A stretch of DNA of 64,000 nucleotides from Acidicapsa acidisoli (GCF_025685625.1 NZ_JAGSYI010000003.1:310001-374000), one strand, 5' to 3'. Counted from the stretch's first letter, positions 49,546-58,809 are shown. Notes: generated by a model not told the origin, from the sequence alone. Numbers and translations are program-made.

Positions 49546-50049
49546 ATGCAGCGCATTCTGCAATCTGGTTCTCCGCTGTCGCGCCGTTTCGAGGCTGCGC
49601 AGGAGAAGATTCTGGAGTGGCTTCAGTGCGGATTGGCGCCGCGGCAGCTTGCTTTTACACTGGCTTTGGGCTTTGCCATTGGCTGCATTCCGCTGCTGGG
49701 CGTGACGACGGCCATCTGCGCGTTGCTGGCAATGATGCTGCGGTTGAATATGCCGGCGATCCAGGCAGCGAACTGGGTCGCGATGCCGCTCCAGGTCGTG
49801 CTGTTGATTCCCTTCCTGCGCCTCGGTCACTGGCTCTTCCGCGGCGAATCGGTCGCTTTCAATCCTGCTCAGCTCCTGCTCCAGATCGAGGCTGCGCCCT
49901 GGCACTCGCTGGTGCAGATGAGCGGCCTTTTCGGACATGCGGTAGTGGCCTGGATGATTACGGCAGGACCGGCGCTGGCGCTCTTTACCATCCTTCTGAC
50001 TCCTTTAATGCACCGAATTTCAAGGCTTGTTCCGGTCGCGGCCGACTGA
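49546..50049 (+). CDS. DUF2062 membrane protein
   Basis: 167 residues. The DUF2062 pattern is present: GLAPRQLAFTLALGFAIGCIPLLGVTTAICALLAMMLRLNMPAIQAANWVAMPLQVVLLIPFLRLGHWLF, with three or four membrane helices in total. DUF2062 proteins are unstudied, but often lie near glycosyltransferases or phosphoesterases. Its last codons (TPLMHRISRLVPVAAD) reappear, degraded, at 51120-51195. It faces the metallophosphoesterase at 50082 across 32 bases. Confidence 0.85.
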   Translation: MQRILQSGSPLSRRFEAAQEKILEWLQCGLAPRQLAFTLALGFAIGCIPLLGVTTAICALLAMMLRLNMPAIQAANWVAMPLQVVLLIPFLRLGHWLFRGESVAFNPAQLLLQIEAAPWHSLVQMSGLFGHAVVAWMITAGPALALFTILLTPLMHRISRLVPVAAD

Positions 50050-50081
50050 GGTTCGTCTGGTCGATCATTCGGATCGACTGG

Positions 50082-50981
50082 TCAGGCGCTGCGCAGGGTC
50101 ATATGCAAAATCTCCGGTGGACACGCGAATCGTATTGGTAGCTCGACGGTGCCTATTCCGCGATTGACATAGAGCTGCATCCTTCCAAACCGGAACCAGC
50201 CTTCGACGTACTTCCGGCCCATCGGCGGGAGGCTCATAGGGCCGACAAAGGGCATGCGGATCTGGCCGCCGTGGGTGTGACCGCTCAACATGAGATCTAC
50301 TGCCCGGCCCGCTGGAGTTGCGATAAGGTCGTCTACGTAATCCGGCGCGTGACACATCAGAATGACCGGTTCGTTCGGACGGTTGCGGATCGAAGCGGGA
50401 ATAGCCAAATCGGGGTCCGGAAGGCCTTCAAATGGATCATCGAGTCCCGCGAGCCAGATTCGGCCGCCGGTTCTCTCCCCAAAGCGTTCAATCGGCAGGC
50501 ACCCGTTGTTCAGGACGAGGATGCCGCTGGCCGTCAATGCCTCCGTGACGCTCGGCGCTCCGACGGCTACGTCGTGGTTGCCCATCACTGCGTAGAGTTG
50601 CCGGCAATGGAGTTCGCTGAGGATCTTCGCACACTCCCACGCTGCGCGGTTAGCAAAGGCTTTAGACCGAGGCTCATCGCTGACAAAGTCGCCGGTCAGC
50701 AGGATTGCATCGGGCTTCATGCTATTTATCTTGTCGACCACCTGGCGCAGGAAAAACGGCTCCGTGAATTCGTCCAGATGGATGTCGCTGATTTGTACGA
50801 CACGGACGCCATCGAACGAGGCGGGCAGGCCTCGGAGGCGCACCTCGGCCTCGGTCACATCGATCCGATAACGCTCAATTTCGGTGGAATAGAGCATTAA
50901 TCCAGCAGCGCCGAAAATACCTGTTTTCACTAAAGCGCGCCGGGTGACGATCTGGGGTGAAAAAAAGTGAGAAAAAGCCAT
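50082..50981 (-). CDS. Metallophosphoesterase, copy 1 of tandem pair
   Basis: 299 residues. All five calcineurin-like motifs are seen: VVQISDIHLDEF, LLTGDFVSD, MGNHDVA, CHAPDYVD and SGHTHGGQIRMP. The N-terminus TRRALVKTGIFGAAGLML resembles a Tat leader or signal anchor. It is the YkuE/UDP-2,3-diacylglucosamine-hydrolase-like type; the substrate is unknown. It is about as long as copy 2 at 51219 and very similar throughout. The pair arose by a tandem duplication, as the junction shows. Confidence 0.9.
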   Translation of the reverse strand: MAFSHFFSPQIVTRRALVKTGIFGAAGLMLYSTEIERYRIDVTEAEVRLRGLPASFDGVRVVQISDIHLDEFTEPFFLRQVVDKINSMKPDAILLTGDFVSDEPRSKAFANRAAWECAKILSELHCRQLYAVMGNHDVAVGAPSVTEALTASGILVLNNGCLPIERFGERTGGRIWLAGLDDPFEGLPDPDLAIPASIRNRPNEPVILMCHAPDYVDDLIATPAGRAVDLMLSGHTHGGQIRMPFVGPMSLPPMGRKYVEGWFRFGRMQLYVNRGIGTVELPIRFACPPEILHMTLRSA

Positions 50982-51045
50982 ACTTTCATGCTATCCGGCG
51001 TCTTGGTCCGCAAACGGTCCGGTTTGGGTATGTATTGGTATGAAT

Positions 51046-51116
51046 TGGCCCAATTTTCGCTGCGGAACTGGCTTTGCGCTTTCCAGCCACGCGGTGTGGA
51101 TCAGGCCGCGAGAACC
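51046..51116 (-). pseudogene. Remnant of the 3' end of the P1-type nuclease gene
   Basis: On the minus strand this reads RGLIHTAWLESAKPVPQRK, matching the final residues LRDLIYTAWLESAKPVPERN of the nuclease at 52176. The stop codon is lost. It marks the end of the first unit of the tandem duplication. Confidence 0.8.
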
Positions 51117-51119
51117 CGC

Positions 51120-51195
51120 GCTTTTGCTCATGACCGTGCTTTTGGCTCCGCTGATGCACTGGATTTCGAGGCTTGCGGCGGTCTCAGCCGACTAA
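51120..51195 (+). pseudogene. Remnant of the 3' end of the DUF2062 gene
   Basis: Reads LMTVLLAPLMHWISRLAAVSAD and a TAA (51193-51195), matching the end of the DUF2062 protein (LFTILLTPLMHRISRLVPVAAD). It begins the second duplication unit. The rest of the gene is missing. Confidence 0.85.
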
Positions 51196-51218
51196 GGTTC
51201 AGCACTCAAATCGGCTCA

Positions 51219-52118
51219 TCAGGCACTGCGCAGGGTTAGCTGTGTAATCTCCGGCGGGCAAGCGAATCGAAACGGCAGCCCGACGGTGCCTATGCCGCGA
51301 TTGACGTAGAGCTGCATCTTCCCAAAGCGAAACCAGCCCTCGACATACTTCCTGCCCAGCTCTGGAAGAGCCAAAGGACCCAACGCGGGTATGCGGACCT
51401 GGCCTCCATGGGTGTGACCGCTCAACATGAGATCGACGGCCCGGCCGGCTGGAGTCACGAGCAGGTCATCGGCGTAATCGGGCGCGTGACACATCAGAAT
51501 CACGGGTTCCTTCGCCTGATTGCGTATTGAGACGGGAATAGCTAGATCGGCGTCTGGATCGCCCTTGCACGGATCGTCGAGTCCCGCGAGCCAGATTCGG
51601 CCGCCGGTTCGATCGCCGAAGCGTTCGATCGGCAGATATGCGTTTCTGAGAACCGTGACGCCATGGGCGGTTAACGCCTCGATGATGTTCTGCTCACCGA
51701 CGGACACGTCATGGTTGCCGAGCACGGCGTAGAGTTGCCTGCACCGCAGTTCGCTGAGAATGCTGGCGCATTGCCATGCTGCGCCAGCCGCAAAATGCTT
51801 CGATCGAGGCACATCGCTAACGAAGTCGCCGGTGAGCAGGACTGCGTCGGGCTGCATGCGATTGATCTTGTCTACCGCGTCGCGCAGGAAAAACGGCTCC
51901 GTGTACTCCTCCATGTGGATATCGCTGAGTTGTACGATTTGGACACCGTCGAACGCGTCCGCAAGGCCGCGCAGTTGCACTTCGGCCTGCGTGATCTCGA
52001 TCCAATGGCGCTCAATTTCGCCGGAATAGAGGGCCAACCCGGCGGCGCCTAGAACTCCTGCCTTCAGTAAACCGCGCCGGCTTATGGGCCGACGGGAGAG
52101 AGAATCAAAAAAAGCCAT
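51219..52118 (-). CDS. Metallophosphoesterase, copy 2 of tandem pair
   Basis: 299 residues, the same length as copy 1 and similar from end to end. It keeps VQLSDIHMEEY, LLTGDFVSD, LGNHDVS, CHAPDYADD and SGHTHGGQVRIP, so it should be active. The N-terminus SRRPISRRGLLKAGVLGAAGLALY is a stronger twin-arginine leader than copy 1's. Divergence between the copies is spread out, which suggests the duplication is not recent or that both are under selection. It is followed on the same strand by the P1-type nuclease gene upstream. Confidence 0.9.
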   Translation of the reverse strand: MAFFDSLSRRPISRRGLLKAGVLGAAGLALYSGEIERHWIEITQAEVQLRGLADAFDGVQIVQLSDIHMEEYTEPFFLRDAVDKINRMQPDAVLLTGDFVSDVPRSKHFAAGAAWQCASILSELRCRQLYAVLGNHDVSVGEQNIIEALTAHGVTVLRNAYLPIERFGDRTGGRIWLAGLDDPCKGDPDADLAIPVSIRNQAKEPVILMCHAPDYADDLLVTPAGRAVDLMLSGHTHGGQVRIPALGPLALPELGRKYVEGWFRFGKMQLYVNRGIGTVGLPFRFACPPEITQLTLRSA

Positions 52119-52175
52119 AGTTTCATGCTATCCGGCTTCTTGCTTTGCGGATGATCCGGTTTTGGCTGAGTTGGT

Positions 52176-53093
52176 TTAATTCCGTTCGGGAACCGGTTTT
52201 GCGCTTTCCAGCCAGGCGGTGTAGATCAGGTCGCGCAGTTCGCTGGCTCCGGCGGCGATGCGCTCTGCGGTGAAAGCGCGAGACTCGGAAGTTCCTGCGT
52301 TATCGAATGCTCCGGCTTTATCGAAGGAGTAAACGGTGTCGATCATCGTGGCCGTGTGGCGCAGGTAGGCGACATAGCTGTCGAAGACATCGCCGGTGAT
52401 CGCCTTGGGCTCGGTCATCTTCGGGGCCACATCGGCGGCTTTGATGTTGGCGGAGACGAACTGAGTTTCGAAGCGGCTGTGAATGCCGTGCGCCGTGGTG
52501 TATCCGTTGGGATTGTCTTTTAGCGTCCATCCGTCATAGTTGATCGTCGTATGAAGAGGCTGAGAGCCGTCGCCAACGTAGTGGCCGAGCCAACCGGCAT
52601 AGAAGATAGCGGCTTCTTCCACGGCGTGCAGGTCGTTCTGATTCGCGGTTTTATCGGCGGAAAGGCGGCGGTATTCGCGAAGATCTGCTTTGAGACGCTG
52701 CCAGACTTCCAGGGTTTCCCAGGGCTGAAGGCCGATCTTTTCCGGACGCTGCCCGTGGGCGAAGGCCAGGGCTTCGAAGTCGAGGCGGTTGCGCGGAAGT
52801 GGTCCGAGCGCATCGGCCGGTTCCAGATCCAGGAAGTGCTCGGGGGCCTGGGCTGCGCTCAGTTCGGGTTCGGCACGGGAGCGCCAGCGGTCGGGTTCGG
52901 GACCGAGGTATTCGATTTCTGCAGCTGCTGTGTCAGTGCGCAGGAAAGCTGGCACATCGGCCGGAAGCGTGGTTGCGGCCAGTCGATTGATCATACGATG
53001 GCCATCGCTTCCCCAGCCAAAGCTGGAGAGCGGGGTAAAGGAAGTAAGAATCAGCGTGCAGGCAGCAAGACGTCGGAGCGGTTCAGTACGCAT
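52176..53093 (-). CDS. S1/P1-type nuclease, secreted
   Basis: 305 residues from ATG 53093. A leader (LRRLAACTLILTSFTPLSSF) ends before GWGSDGHRMINRLA, where Trp at the mature N-terminus binds zinc in this family. Further ligands are in EEAAIFYAGWLGHYVGDGSQPLHTTINYDGW and TTAHGIHSRFETQFV. S1/P1 enzymes cut single-stranded nucleic acid and 3' nucleotides; here it would act outside the cytoplasm. Its 3' end is partly copied at 51046-51116. Nucleoside salvage genes a few kilobases away may benefit from its products, but a shared role is inference. Confidence 0.88.
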   Translation of the reverse strand: MRTEPLRRLAACTLILTSFTPLSSFGWGSDGHRMINRLAATTLPADVPAFLRTDTAAAEIEYLGPEPDRWRSRAEPELSAAQAPEHFLDLEPADALGPLPRNRLDFEALAFAHGQRPEKIGLQPWETLEVWQRLKADLREYRRLSADKTANQNDLHAVEEAAIFYAGWLGHYVGDGSQPLHTTINYDGWTLKDNPNGYTTAHGIHSRFETQFVSANIKAADVAPKMTEPKAITGDVFDSYVAYLRHTATMIDTVYSFDKAGAFDNAGTSESRAFTAERIAAGASELRDLIYTAWLESAKPVPERN

Positions 53094-53341
53094 TATTCGA
53101 AGTATATCGAGGAGGGTCTTACGGAAGATGAATATAGCTTCACGAAAGTGATGAAAGACGAACGCAAACATGGCGTTCACGAGGGTTAGTTTATTACGGG
53201 AAAAAAGGGCACTTTCGTAAGAAGCTAAAAAATTAAATCGCTTGCGGGAGTTACCATCGTATACTAGGGTAACACTAAAGTTGTAGGTGTCTCCGGTCCA
53301 CTGCCACGTTGCCAAGTGGGAGATAGGATCTGTGGGGCCAG

Positions 53342-56300
53342 TTGCGAAGACGTGGGCGAATTGATTTGAAAAAGACGAAGACAGTGATGATCCTTTCCGG
53401 ATGCGTGGCAGGGTATCTCCTGTTCGGCGCAGCGGCTCGTCTTTATTGGGGCTCCTCTGTCAATAATTTAATCGCTGCGGCGGTGCTTGCCGGAGCGATT
53501 CCGCTGCTGCTCGTTCTGGTCGCCCAGATGCGTTCCGGTGACATGTCCAAGCAGAAGAGTCCGCGTGCCGAGCTCGCGGAAGCGCTGCTTCACTCCACAA
53601 GTCCCATGGTGCTGGCAACGGCGATGGATGGCAGCTTTACGTATCTGAATCCATCGGCCGAACGGGTGCTTGGAATGCGCGCTTCGGATCTCATCGGCAG
53701 AGCAAAGATGATGGAGATCTTTGCGCCGGGTGAGATGGAGAGAATCAGCCAGTGGCTGCGTAAACTGCATCCGGATGCCGCATCTGGGCCGGTTGTTCCG
53801 TCAGACCCAATGCGGGAATGCGTCAACTACGTCCTGCAATTCCCTCCCAGCCAACTTCGTGGGATCGATTTGCAGCTTCGCCGCAATGACGGGAACACGT
53901 TTCCGGCCACGCTCTATTTGTCGGCCATTCGTGGAACGGACGGAAAGCCCTCCGGCATATTGGCCGTTGCGCTGGACCAGACACTGAGCCATCGCCAGGA
54001 GCGGGCGCTGCGTGAGTCCCGAGAGCGATACCGGGATCTGTTTGAAAATGCAAACGAGATGATCGCCACGCTGAATCCGGCTGGCCAGTTTGTTTACGTC
54101 AATCCTGTCTGGAAATCATGCTTTGGCCTGGGTGATAGCGACTTCAACAAGCTTGAGTCGCTGGAGATGGTCTTCAGCGAGGATTGCCGCTCCGAGGTTG
54201 GCAGACTTTTCCGGCTGGCGATGGAGGGCGAAACAGTCGAGCGGGAGCCGGTTCGCACGCACACGTTGGATGGCCGGGTGCTGGACCTGGAACTGAGCCT
54301 GAGCCGCAGGCAAAAGGGCGACAATCCTCTGGCAATCCGCTGCCTTCTGCGCGACATCACCCCGCAGAAGCAACGCGAGCGGAGATTGGCGCTGCAATTA
54401 GTGGTGAGCCAGATTGTGGGCCAGAGCACTTCGCCGGAAGTCGCTTCGATGCGCATTCTGGAATCGGTTTGCCTCTCGCAAGGCTGGGACGCGGCGATTC
54501 TGTGGACGGTCAATGAGGAAGAGGAACGGCTGCAGTTCTACTCCGCCTGGGGTGCACCGGGGAAAAAGAGCGAGGCACTGATCCAGGAAAGCATGGGGCA
54601 GTCGATCGGCAAGGGTCCGGAGCTGCCAGGGCGCGTGTGGGTGCAGGGCCGCCCAGTATGGATGGAAGATCTGGCCGCCACGCTGGCTGCTGGGCCGGCT
54701 GCGGTCCGGCTGCAGGCAGCGTTGCGCCACGGGCTTGTAACCGGCTGGGCGATTCCGGTGCGCGTGGGCAACAACCTCATTGCAGTTCTCGAGTTTTACT
54801 GCCACCAGCGCCATCGCGAGGAACGCGAGACGATGGCGACGCTGGAAACTGTCTCTTCGTCTCTGGGCCAGATGCTGGCGCGTTCGCGCGAGCAGGGCCG
54901 AGTGGAGGAGCTGCATCGCACTCAGGAAATTCTGCTGGACACGATTGAAGATGGGATCTGCGGCGCGGACCGCAACGGGCTGGCCAGCCTCGTGAATCCT
55001 GCGGCGGGACGGCTGCTCGGAGCTTCGCCCGCTGAGCTTACCGGCGCTTCGGTTCACGATCTGCTGCATGGCTCTATGCCCGGCGGCAGCCGGTGCGGCG
55101 ACGACTGTGTCTTGCTGCGGGCACTAACGCGCAAGCTGTCGGCCTCAGCGGAGATCACCGTGTATCGCCGCGATGGCAAGTCGTTTCCGGCGGAGTTTTC
55201 GCTGACGCCCATCCTCGAACAGGGCCGCTACACCGGATCTGTCCTTAGCTTCCGCGATATCAGTCAGCGGTATGCACTCGACCGCATGAAAGACGAGTTC
55301 GTCTCGACGGTAAGCCACGAACTGCGCACTCCGCTCACTTCGATTCGAGGAGCGCTGGGTTTGCTCTCGGCCGGATTGCTGGGCACCGTGAGCGACAAGG
55401 CTGCCAATCTGCTGCGGATTGCGCTTTCGAATTCGGATCGGCTGGTGCGGCTGATCAATGACATTCTCGATCTGGAGCGCATCCAGAGCGGTCGTGAGCC
55501 GCTCACCTTCCGTCCGATTGCCTTGAGCGAGATTGTGCGGCAGGCGATCGACGGCATGCAGCCGGTGGCCGATGCCGCGAATGTTCAGTTGATCCACGAC
55601 TCCAACGTGGTGCAGGTCTCCGCCGACCCGGATCGGATGCTGCAGGTGATCACCAACCTGCTTTCAAACGCGGTGAAGTTCTCGCCCGAAGGCGCGACTG
55701 TTTCGGTGACACTACGCGAGGGCTCGAACTCCATGACGCTCTCGGTAATCGACCAGGGTCGCGGCATTCCAGCCGACAAGCTGGACTCGATCTTTGACCG
55801 CTTCCAGCAGGTCGATGCCTCCGATTCGCGGCAAAAGGGCGGCAGCGGCCTCGGACTGGCAATCTGCCGGACGATCGTGCAGCAGCACGGTGGCCGAATC
55901 TGGGCGGAGCGCAACAACGTCCGCGGCTCGACCTTCCGCGTGGTTTTACCGCTTCAGCCGCATGTGACGTCCACGCCGACGGCAACCCCTATCGACGAAC
56001 CGGATCGCGGCCGGGTTTTGCTGGCCGACGCCAACCTCTCGACGCGACCCCTTGTCGCCAACCAGTTGCGCCGCCAGGGTTATCGCGTCGTGGAAACCGG
56101 CACGGTCGAAGAGACGCTTGCGGCGCTATCAACTGGCGTGGATTCGGAACATCCCGATGGGGTACAGGGCGGAATCGAAGCGATTCTGGTGGATATCTCG
56201 CTGGACGGGTTGAACGGATGGGAGATTTTGCCTCGCCTGCGTATGGAGCCATCGGCGGCTGGCGTTCCGATTGTGCTGCTGAGCGTAGACCATCCCAATC

Positions 56301-56848
56301 CTTCTCTTCCGATTCCTACCGGCGCGGATGGTTGGGTTTCGCAGTCGCCGAATGACGAAACGCTGTTGAACGAGCTGGCTCGGGTTCTTTCCAGTCCCGG
56401 GGAAAAGGCGCGCATTCTGGTGGTCGAAGACGATGTGGACCTCGCGCGCGTCATCGGCGCGGTCTTTGCCAAAGATGGCATCGACGTGATGCTGGTGCAC
56501 ACACGGCAGGCTGCGCTCGATGCCTGTGTCTCCTTCCTGCCGCAATTGCTCGTGTTGGACCTCTCGCTGCCGGATGGGGATGGTTTCAACGTGGTGGACT
56601 GGCTGCGCCAGCATGAGGATCTGGCTCATCTGCCACTAGTGGTGTATTCGGCCCGGGAGATTCCGCCGGCGGAACGATCTCAGCTGCAGCTTGGACCGAC
56701 TCACTTCTTGACGAAGGCGAAGGTACAGCCGCAGCAGTTGGAGTCGCTGGTCTTGACGATGCTGCGCCGTTCGCGTCAGATGGAAGAATCCCTTTGCCTC
56801 GTACCTCCAAGCAACCCCGATCAGCCGCGAGGTTCTGCGACGGACTGA
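53342..56848 (+). CDS. Hybrid histidine kinase: two TM, PAS-PAS-GAF-PAS-HisKA-HATPase-REC-REC
   Basis: 1168 residues; start is TTG 53342, TTG 53366 or ATG 53387, with no clear best site. Two membrane helices (about 16-36, 42-62) precede PAS domains (MVLATAMDGSFTYLNPSAERVLG; ENANEMIATLNPAGQFVYVNP), a GAF-like region (LQLVVSQIVGQSTSPEVASMRILESVC) and a third PAS. Phosphorylated His is near 658 in STVSHELRTPLTSIRG. ATP-binding follows (VITNLLSNAVKFSPEG, QGRGIP, SGLGLAICRTIVQQHGG). Receiver 1 has ADAN and VDIS but lacks the usual Lys (QSPND). Receiver 2 has VVEDDVD, LVLDLSLPDGDG and FLTKAK and looks complete. It leads a plus-strand set with receiver and Hpt genes. Confidence 0.9.
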   Translation: MRRRGRIDLKKTKTVMILSGCVAGYLLFGAAARLYWGSSVNNLIAAAVLAGAIPLLLVLVAQMRSGDMSKQKSPRAELAEALLHSTSPMVLATAMDGSFTYLNPSAERVLGMRASDLIGRAKMMEIFAPGEMERISQWLRKLHPDAASGPVVPSDPMRECVNYVLQFPPSQLRGIDLQLRRNDGNTFPATLYLSAIRGTDGKPSGILAVALDQTLSHRQERALRESRERYRDLFENANEMIATLNPAGQFVYVNPVWKSCFGLGDSDFNKLESLEMVFSEDCRSEVGRLFRLAMEGETVEREPVRTHTLDGRVLDLELSLSRRQKGDNPLAIRCLLRDITPQKQRERRLALQLVVSQIVGQSTSPEVASMRILESVCLSQGWDAAILWTVNEEEERLQFYSAWGAPGKKSEALIQESMGQSIGKGPELPGRVWVQGRPVWMEDLAATLAAGPAAVRLQAALRHGLVTGWAIPVRVGNNLIAVLEFYCHQRHREERETMATLETVSSSLGQMLARSREQGRVEELHRTQEILLDTIEDGICGADRNGLASLVNPAAGRLLGASPAELTGASVHDLLHGSMPGGSRCGDDCVLLRALTRKLSASAEITVYRRDGKSFPAEFSLTPILEQGRYTGSVLSFRDISQRYALDRMKDEFVSTVSHELRTPLTSIRGALGLLSAGLLGTVSDKAANLLRIALSNSDRLVRLINDILDLERIQSGREPLTFRPIALSEIVRQAIDGMQPVADAANVQLIHDSNVVQVSADPDRMLQVITNLLSNAVKFSPEGATVSVTLREGSNSMTLSVIDQGRGIPADKLDSIFDRFQQVDASDSRQKGGSGLGLAICRTIVQQHGGRIWAERNNVRGSTFRVVLPLQPHVTSTPTATPIDEPDRGRVLLADANLSTRPLVANQLRRQGYRVVETGTVEETLAALSTGVDSEHPDGVQGGIEAILVDISLDGLNGWEILPRLRMEPSAAGVPIVLLSVDHPNPSLPIPTGADGWVSQSPNDETLLNELARVLSSPGEKARILVVEDDVDLARVIGAVFAKDGIDVMLVHTRQAALDACVSFLPQLLVLDLSLPDGDGFNVVDWLRQHEDLAHLPLVVYSAREIPPAERSQLQLGPTHFLTKAKVQPQQLESLVLTMLRRSRQMEESLCLVPPSNPDQPRGSATD

Positions 56849-56908
56849 GTCTGCGCCAGTAATTGAAACTCGTGCGTTGCCATTTGTAAGTATGTATAGG
56901 AGTACCGC

Positions 56909-57283
56909 TTGTCCCGCCGAATTCTGATCATTGACGATGAAGACGATATTCGCCAGGTCGCCGCGCTCAGCCTCGAAACCGTAGCTGGGTGGGATGTGAT
57001 CGTGGCTAACTCTGGCGCGCAGGGGCTGCTGCGTGCCGCCGAACACCAGCCCGACGCGATTCTGCTGGATGTCATGATGCCTGGGATGGATGGGCCGACG
57101 ACTTTTCGCGAATTGCGCAAGAACCCGGCTACGGCAAAGATTCCTGTACTGCTGCTGACGGCCAAAGTGCAGGGCCCGGACCAACGGCGATTCGCGGATC
57201 TGGGCGTGGAGGCGGTGCTGATGAAGCCGTTCGATCCCCTGACGCTGTCGACCCAGATGGAGAAGATTCTCGGCTGGGAATGA
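56909..57283 (+). CDS. Single-domain response regulator (receiver)
   Basis: 124 residues, receiver only. LIIDDEDD, Asp54 in ILLDVMMPGMDG, the LLLTAKV switch Thr and Lys in VLMKPFDPLTL are all in place. It starts with TTG at 56909, with AGGAG six bases upstream. It follows the hybrid kinase by 60 bases and precedes the Hpt gene, so it probably takes phosphate from the same relay. No output domain is attached. Confidence 0.92.
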   Translation: MSRRILIIDDEDDIRQVAALSLETVAGWDVIVANSGAQGLLRAAEHQPDAILLDVMMPGMDGPTTFRELRKNPATAKIPVLLLTAKVQGPDQRRFADLGVEAVLMKPFDPLTLSTQMEKILGWE

Positions 57284-57322
57284 TGCAGTGTTGACGCACT
57301 GCCGTCCAGGCGCAAAGACATT

Positions 57323-57664
57323 ATGGCCAGTACGCCTCCTGAAACTCGACCAGCCACGCCGCCATCCCTTTCAGACGCCCTGAATCGTCTGTGGGTGAAA
57401 TTCTTGCCGGATATCGAAAATCGCGTCTCGATTCTGGAAGCTGCGGTTAGGGCGCACGCTGACGGCCACCTGTCGGAGGAGCATCGCGGGGCGGCTCACG
57501 CAGCGGCGCATAAGCTGGCTGGAACGCTGGGCACATTTGGGCTGCATCGTGGGACCGACCTTGCCAGGCAGATTGAGTTGGAGTTTGCCGATGAGTTGCC
57601 CAGCACCGCTCAGGTATCTTTGTGGATTGCGGAACTTCGCAGCGTGATCGAGCGTCGTCAATAA
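57323..57664 (+). CDS. Hpt-domain phosphotransfer protein
   Basis: 113 residues forming one Hpt helical bundle: FLPDIENRVSILEAAVRAH, EEHRGAAHAAAHKLAGTLGTFGLHRGTDLARQIE, with the phosphorylated His63 in AAHKLAGTLG. Stand-alone Hpt proteins shuttle phosphate between receivers. It follows the receiver gene by about 40 bases and completes a kinase-receiver-Hpt set. The small DUF2905 gene starts eight bases later. Confidence 0.85.
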   Translation: MASTPPETRPATPPSLSDALNRLWVKFLPDIENRVSILEAAVRAHADGHLSEEHRGAAHAAAHKLAGTLGTFGLHRGTDLARQIELEFADELPSTAQVSLWIAELRSVIERRQ

Positions 57665-57671
57665 CAGCGAG

Positions 57672-57899
57672 ATGAATCACGGACCATTGGCGCGGATCGG
57701 CCTGAGTTTGATTGTGCTGGGTATTCTGTTTCTTGCCGCGGCTGGGCTTGCCCGATTGGGGTGGCCGCTGGGGCGGTTGCCGGGAGATATTTCGGTTCGC
57801 GGAAAGCACTTCGCCTTCTATGCGCCGATTGCCACCTGCCTGCTGTCGTCCGTCGTGCTTACGCTGTTGTTCTGGCTGGTTAGCCATTTCCGGCGATAA
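57672..57899 (+). CDS. DUF2905 small membrane protein
   Basis: 75 residues with two membrane helices: ARIGLSLIVLGILFLAAAGLA and FAFYAPIATCLLSSVVLTLLFWLV. Between them is GRLPGDISVRGKHFAFYAP, the hallmark of DUF2905 (LGRLPGDI). The function of the family is not known. It may be co-transcribed with the Hpt gene. Confidence 0.88.
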   Translation: MNHGPLARIGLSLIVLGILFLAAAGLARLGWPLGRLPGDISVRGKHFAFYAPIATCLLSSVVLTLLFWLVSHFRR

Positions 57900-57932
57900 G
57901 ATGCGCTACGCTTGTGAACGCTCATCGAGGAG

Positions 57933-58727
57933 TTACCGGGCAGCGCCTTGCACTGGCTTGGCCTGCGTGTAGTCGGCTGGAATAGCGAAGAACGCCGGGT
58001 TGGGTTCGTTGCGGTTCAACTGCGTGACAGTCATCGCGACACTGCCCGTCCGCGGATCGCTGTGCTTGACGATCAGGTTCATGTGAAGATCGTCCGAGTA
58101 CCAGAACTCGTCTGTGACCGGGATTTCCTTGCCCATGCCGCTGGCTTCTGCTGGGATTTCCTGTGTCTCGCGAACGCCATGTGCGAGCACACCGGCGATT
58201 TCGCGCATTCCCAGATCTTCTTCCCGTGTGAATTGACTTTGCGGAAGGCTGCGGGCCGTCGGCGAGGCGAGCAGTTGCGGCGGCTCCGTTGACGGCGGGT
58301 GATTCACGATTGCTGTCGAGAATGTCTTGTTGGCTGGATCGAGATAAGCCGTAGTTCTGGATACGGGATCGTAGAGATGAATGCTTTGGATCGCAGGGAT
58401 CACATTGTCCGAAACCGAAACGAGCATTCTCGACTCGTTGTGGATGCGGCCCTGACTGTCACGGCCAATCTCCCGAATCGTCCTGAGATTGACCAATGCG
58501 CCATCGCTTTGAACGATGGATCTCTCGACCTGCACAACGCCCTTAAAGGGAGCATTCGCCACTGGTGTGACGAAAATATCCGGCCGAGCTTGGGCAAAAA
58601 CTGCCGGAGCGGCGATAGCGAAGCCGAGCAAAAGCGCGCCAGACCAGCCGGCGAGTGATTGGCGGGAAGGCACGAGCACCTCCAGAGAAATCCGTCGGGG
58701 CAAGAATAGTCCAATCCTGAAGGGCAT
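57933..58727 (-). CDS. Secreted protein, paralogue of the protein at 29296
   Basis: 264 residues with a leader (LAGWSGALLLGFAIAAPAVFA). It shares RTIREIGRDSQGRIHNESRM and EFWYSDDLHMNLIVKHSDPRTGSVAMTVTQLNRNEPNPAFFAIPADY with the window's other member; its ending FFAIPADYTQ shows what an intact C-terminus looks like. Function is unknown; export is predicted. The 5' end overlaps the upstream extension of the xseA frame on the other strand, so that extension is unlikely to be translated. Confidence 0.75.
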   Translation of the reverse strand: MPFRIGLFLPRRISLEVLVPSRQSLAGWSGALLLGFAIAAPAVFAQARPDIFVTPVANAPFKGVVQVERSIVQSDGALVNLRTIREIGRDSQGRIHNESRMLVSVSDNVIPAIQSIHLYDPVSRTTAYLDPANKTFSTAIVNHPPSTEPPQLLASPTARSLPQSQFTREEDLGMREIAGVLAHGVRETQEIPAEASGMGKEIPVTDEFWYSDDLHMNLIVKHSDPRTGSVAMTVTQLNRNEPNPAFFAIPADYTQAKPVQGAAR

Positions 58728-58809
58728 TCAAGGACAAAACTGGCTGATCGGAACTGGCACCCGGTTTCAGGGAATCGGCTCATTGCGTAGGTACGAACGA
58801 TTACACTTT

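Noticed and set aside
58516-58809. N-terminal extension of the xseA frame
   Set aside because: It overlaps the 5' end of the minus-strand secreted protein, is unlike XseA, and the family length fits the GTG at 58810.
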